NCBI RefSeq assembly: GCF_026162365.1
Contig: NZ_JAOANW010000021.1
Span: 1-45,630, forward strand
Direction: 5' to 3'
Length of the DNA stretch: 45,630 nucleotides
Source of the DNA: Nitratireductor luteus
GTDB lineage: Bacteria; Pseudomonadota; Alphaproteobacteria; Rhizobiales; Rhizobiaceae
Part shown: positions 43,542 through 45,630 of the stretch, in pieces
Numbering within the stretch: position 1 is the first letter of the stretch
Layout of the letters: every line of letters begins with the position of its first letter
Program-made: the position numbers and the translations under genes
The notes under the pieces: model-generated
The model's database searches: none
What the model saw: only the letters and a program-made list of their open reading frames with translations
What the model was told of the DNA's origin: nothing

Positions 43542-45173
43542 TCAGACGAGCTTGTGCTTGTGGGCGAACGCGCTGGCCGCGGTCCGGGACGAAGCGCCAA
43601 GCTTGTCAAAGATGTTGCTCAGATGACGGGCAACGGTGTGCTCGCTGATGCCCAGCGCAGCGGCGATTTGCCGGTTGGTCTCACCGGAAGCCACGAGTGA
43701 AAGCACCTCGCGTTCGCGGTGCGTCAGTGCGCCGAACGGACAGGCACCGCCGGTGGCCGTCAGCCGTTCGAGTTCTGCCAGGTCGGGCGCAGCACCCAGC
43801 TGTTCGAAAACGGCGCGCGCGGCCTCTAAGTGCATGCGCGCCGTCTCGCGGTCTTCGAGCCGGTGACAGACCTGCCCGATGAGAGCCCGCACGCGCGCAG
43901 ATTCGTAAGGCGTCTCAAGTTCCTGCCAGATCGCCCATGCCTCGCGCAGAAGGGCGAGGGACGCTTTCATCTTGCCTTCTGCCAACAGAACAGCTCCGGT
44001 GGCCTGGGTGGAGGTTGCCAAAAGGCTCGGCGCGTCGATGCCCGCGGCGATCCGCGACAGTTCGTCGGCGGCCGCGCGTGCGGTTCCGAGATCGCCGGTG
44101 GCAATCAGTATCTCGACATATGGGCCGAGCAGCTTGACGCGCGAGGAAACAGCGCTGGCGGAATCGGCAACGCTGCGGATCAAGGCAGCGGCAGCGATGG
44201 GCTTGCCCTCGGCCAGCCGAAGCAGCGACATGCCCGGCTGCGGTTCACATCCGTACCGGCCGGCCTCGCGGTACATCTCGTCGGCTTGCGCAAACTCTCC
44301 ACGCAGACGGTGAAGTTCGCCCTGCTGATAGCAGGCTCGTCCGACGACGGCTTCCGACCTTCCGGCAAGATGGTCGCGGGCTTTCATCGCCTCAGCGAGA
44401 GCGCCCTCCCAGTCGCCATCCAATTGCAGTATCTCGGATCGATGTACCAGACACTGGCCGCGGTAGGGCACCAGATCCGGCTGGGAGGCGCACCAGGCGT
44501 CGAGTTGTCTGGTCCATTCGCGCGCCCGGCGGAGATCGAAGACGCTTTGGCAGGTCAGGATGACGGCGCAATAGACGATTCCGGTCAGCATCGGCGATAC
44601 CTCTCTCGCCGCAACCGCCACCATCGCCTCGTCGAGCCGGGCTACGCCCTCGGCGCTCTTTTTTGACCGGATCAGGCTCTGGCCGCGGCCGAGCAGTCCT
44701 AGCGCCAGCAAGTCGGGATCTCCGAACTGTTCGGCAAGCGCGACGGCGTGATGGAATCTGGCGCCGGCGCTCTCTATGTCTCCCTTGCCCATGGCTAGCA
44801 GGCCGGACACGATCAGCCCGTATCCCTGCTCGACGCACGCCTCGCGATCCTTGAGCACCCGCTCCGAACGGGCGAGCCAGCCAGTGGCCTGGGCCACCTC
44901 CCCGGCGAGAAGCATGTGAAGACTGAGCCAGAACCCCCAGCGTGCGGCGCGCTCCACGTGACCCCGATCGATGAGATCGTGATGCACACGTGTCCAGATG
45001 GTGGCTGCGTGAGCATCTTCTCCGACCAGATATGCCGCCGTCGCAAACCGTTCCAGGTCAGCCGGTCCAAGGGCTGACTGGCGATCCGCGACGGAAAGCT
45101 GCTCGTACGCCTCTCTCCATTTCTGTCGGGCGAACGCCTCTCGCCCGTGAACGATCGAGGGGGTCTGTGCCAT
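43542..45173 (-). CDS. TPR-LuxR transcriptional regulator
   Basis: A 543-residue regulator. Residues about 20-460 are helical repeats (TPR/MalT-like), followed at the C-terminus by a LuxR helix-turn-helix: LTHREREVLSLVASGETNRQIAAALGISEHTVARHLSNIF split over 470-515. There is no N-terminal NTPase domain, unlike full MalT/LAL regulators. ATG 45173 after GGGGAGC. It probably senses a ligand or partner through the repeats and acts on the downstream methyltransferase. Confidence 0.9.
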   Translation of the reverse strand: MAQTPSIVHGREAFARQKWREAYEQLSVADRQSALGPADLERFATAAYLVGEDAHAATIWTRVHHDLIDRGHVERAARWGFWLSLHMLLAGEVAQATGWLARSERVLKDREACVEQGYGLIVSGLLAMGKGDIESAGARFHHAVALAEQFGDPDLLALGLLGRGQSLIRSKKSAEGVARLDEAMVAVAAREVSPMLTGIVYCAVILTCQSVFDLRRAREWTRQLDAWCASQPDLVPYRGQCLVHRSEILQLDGDWEGALAEAMKARDHLAGRSEAVVGRACYQQGELHRLRGEFAQADEMYREAGRYGCEPQPGMSLLRLAEGKPIAAAALIRSVADSASAVSSRVKLLGPYVEILIATGDLGTARAAADELSRIAAGIDAPSLLATSTQATGAVLLAEGKMKASLALLREAWAIWQELETPYESARVRALIGQVCHRLEDRETARMHLEAARAVFEQLGAAPDLAELERLTATGGACPFGALTHREREVLSLVASGETNRQIAAALGISEHTVARHLSNIFDKLGASSRTAASAFAHKHKLV

Positions 45174-45279
45174 GCTCCCCTGTATCACAATCCGGTCCGG
45201 AATGGACCCCAGCGAGAACACGGCAACCGTAGCCGGAGACAAATCGGGACGTCAGAAGGCCTGGCAGGAGAGTTATACT

Positions 45280-45510
45280 TTACCCAGTAGCGTTCTTGAC
45301 CAAAGGAAGCCGCGGCTCTGCCAGCAATTCGATTCCAGGATTGACCGTCAAGCCCATCAGCAAATGCACGCGATCGGAAGGTTCTTGACTGCGATTGACA
45401 GCGCGATGCTCGACGTCGACCCGCACCAGCCAAGCGGAGCCATCGGCGGGAAGATGTACACTTTCAATGCTGCCGTCATCAAGTTTCCATTCGAAGAGAC
45501 AATTGGAGGT
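45280..45510 (-). pseudogene. aspartyl beta-hydroxylase-like C-terminal fragment
   Basis: The minus strand reads CLFEWKLDDG, HLPADGSAWLVRVDVEHRAVN and RVHLLMGLTVNPG before a TAA at 45280. This resembles the end of the aspartyl/asparaginyl beta-hydroxylase (cupin-type, 2-oxoglutarate/iron) domain, with the second iron His in EHRAVN. Upstream an in-frame TAG interrupts it and no start is found within the window, so it is either broken or read differently beyond the right edge. Family call is tentative. Confidence 0.35.
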
Positions 45511-45630
45511 CTCGAACTACCGTCGTTTTTGATGCCGAAACCGCCAAAGCGGACCCGAGCCACCGAGTTCGGTTGTTTGGCGTGGGTTTCGCGCCCTTAT
45601 CGGGCTCATGATTGGTCGATTTCGGCGTAT

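Overview
The window is high-GC DNA with the gene content of an alphaproteobacterium of the order Rhizobiales, most likely Phyllobacteriaceae or close to it. The signs are a BA14K-type protein, an HWE-family sensor kinase with a receiver-only partner, a cobalamin-riboswitch-controlled B12 uptake operon, a linked bkd operon and a rhizobial-type intergenic repeat. The genus is inference; no rRNA or tRNA gene is present to anchor it.

Left part (1-7.8 kb): accessory and decaying DNA. It holds a serine-recombinase remnant, two small hypothetical genes, a BA14K protein and a scar where a sugar-ABC permease runs directly into its ATPase before a frameshift. A minus-strand sugar-acid block follows: a broken 6-phosphogluconate dehydrogenase (gnd), an intact zwf, and an unusual single gene fusing gluconokinase to a GH15 glucoamylase/trehalase-type domain. 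8-11.7 kb: a same-strand set with a zinc-ribbon protein, TerC, a small membrane protein and a trypsin-like protease fused to a DRGH-type non-specific nuclease. This is the best candidate for an undescribed stress or defence module.

12-16.5 kb: BtuFCD-like B12 transporter behind a well-formed cobalamin riboswitch, then zinT with a possible Zur site. 16.9-21.4 kb: a 1393-residue PAS/GAF HWE histidine kinase translationally coupled to a receiver-only regulator. 21.7-28.2 kb: a LysR regulator divergent from a catalytically disabled alpha/beta-hydrolase-like protein and an RND efflux adaptor and pump. 28.6-34.4 kb: a RibD/DHFR-like reductase and the full branched-chain 2-oxoacid dehydrogenase complex (E1a, E1b, E2, E3).

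34.5-45.6 kb: rsgA, whose stop codon lies in a palindromic repeat, and a set matching the E. coli ybhP-clsB-ybhN genes (EEP phosphatase, phospholipase D-type synthase, UPF0104 membrane protein) accompanied by three very short minus-strand ORFs. Then come a truncated cyoA, an HdeD-like protein, a lipoprotein lipase, a methyltransferase with a TPR-LuxR regulator, and a broken beta-hydroxylase-like fragment. At least seven gene remnants are scattered through the window, suggesting repeated insertion, deletion and decay between intact housekeeping blocks. No CRISPR array, intact IS element, tRNA or rRNA was seen.
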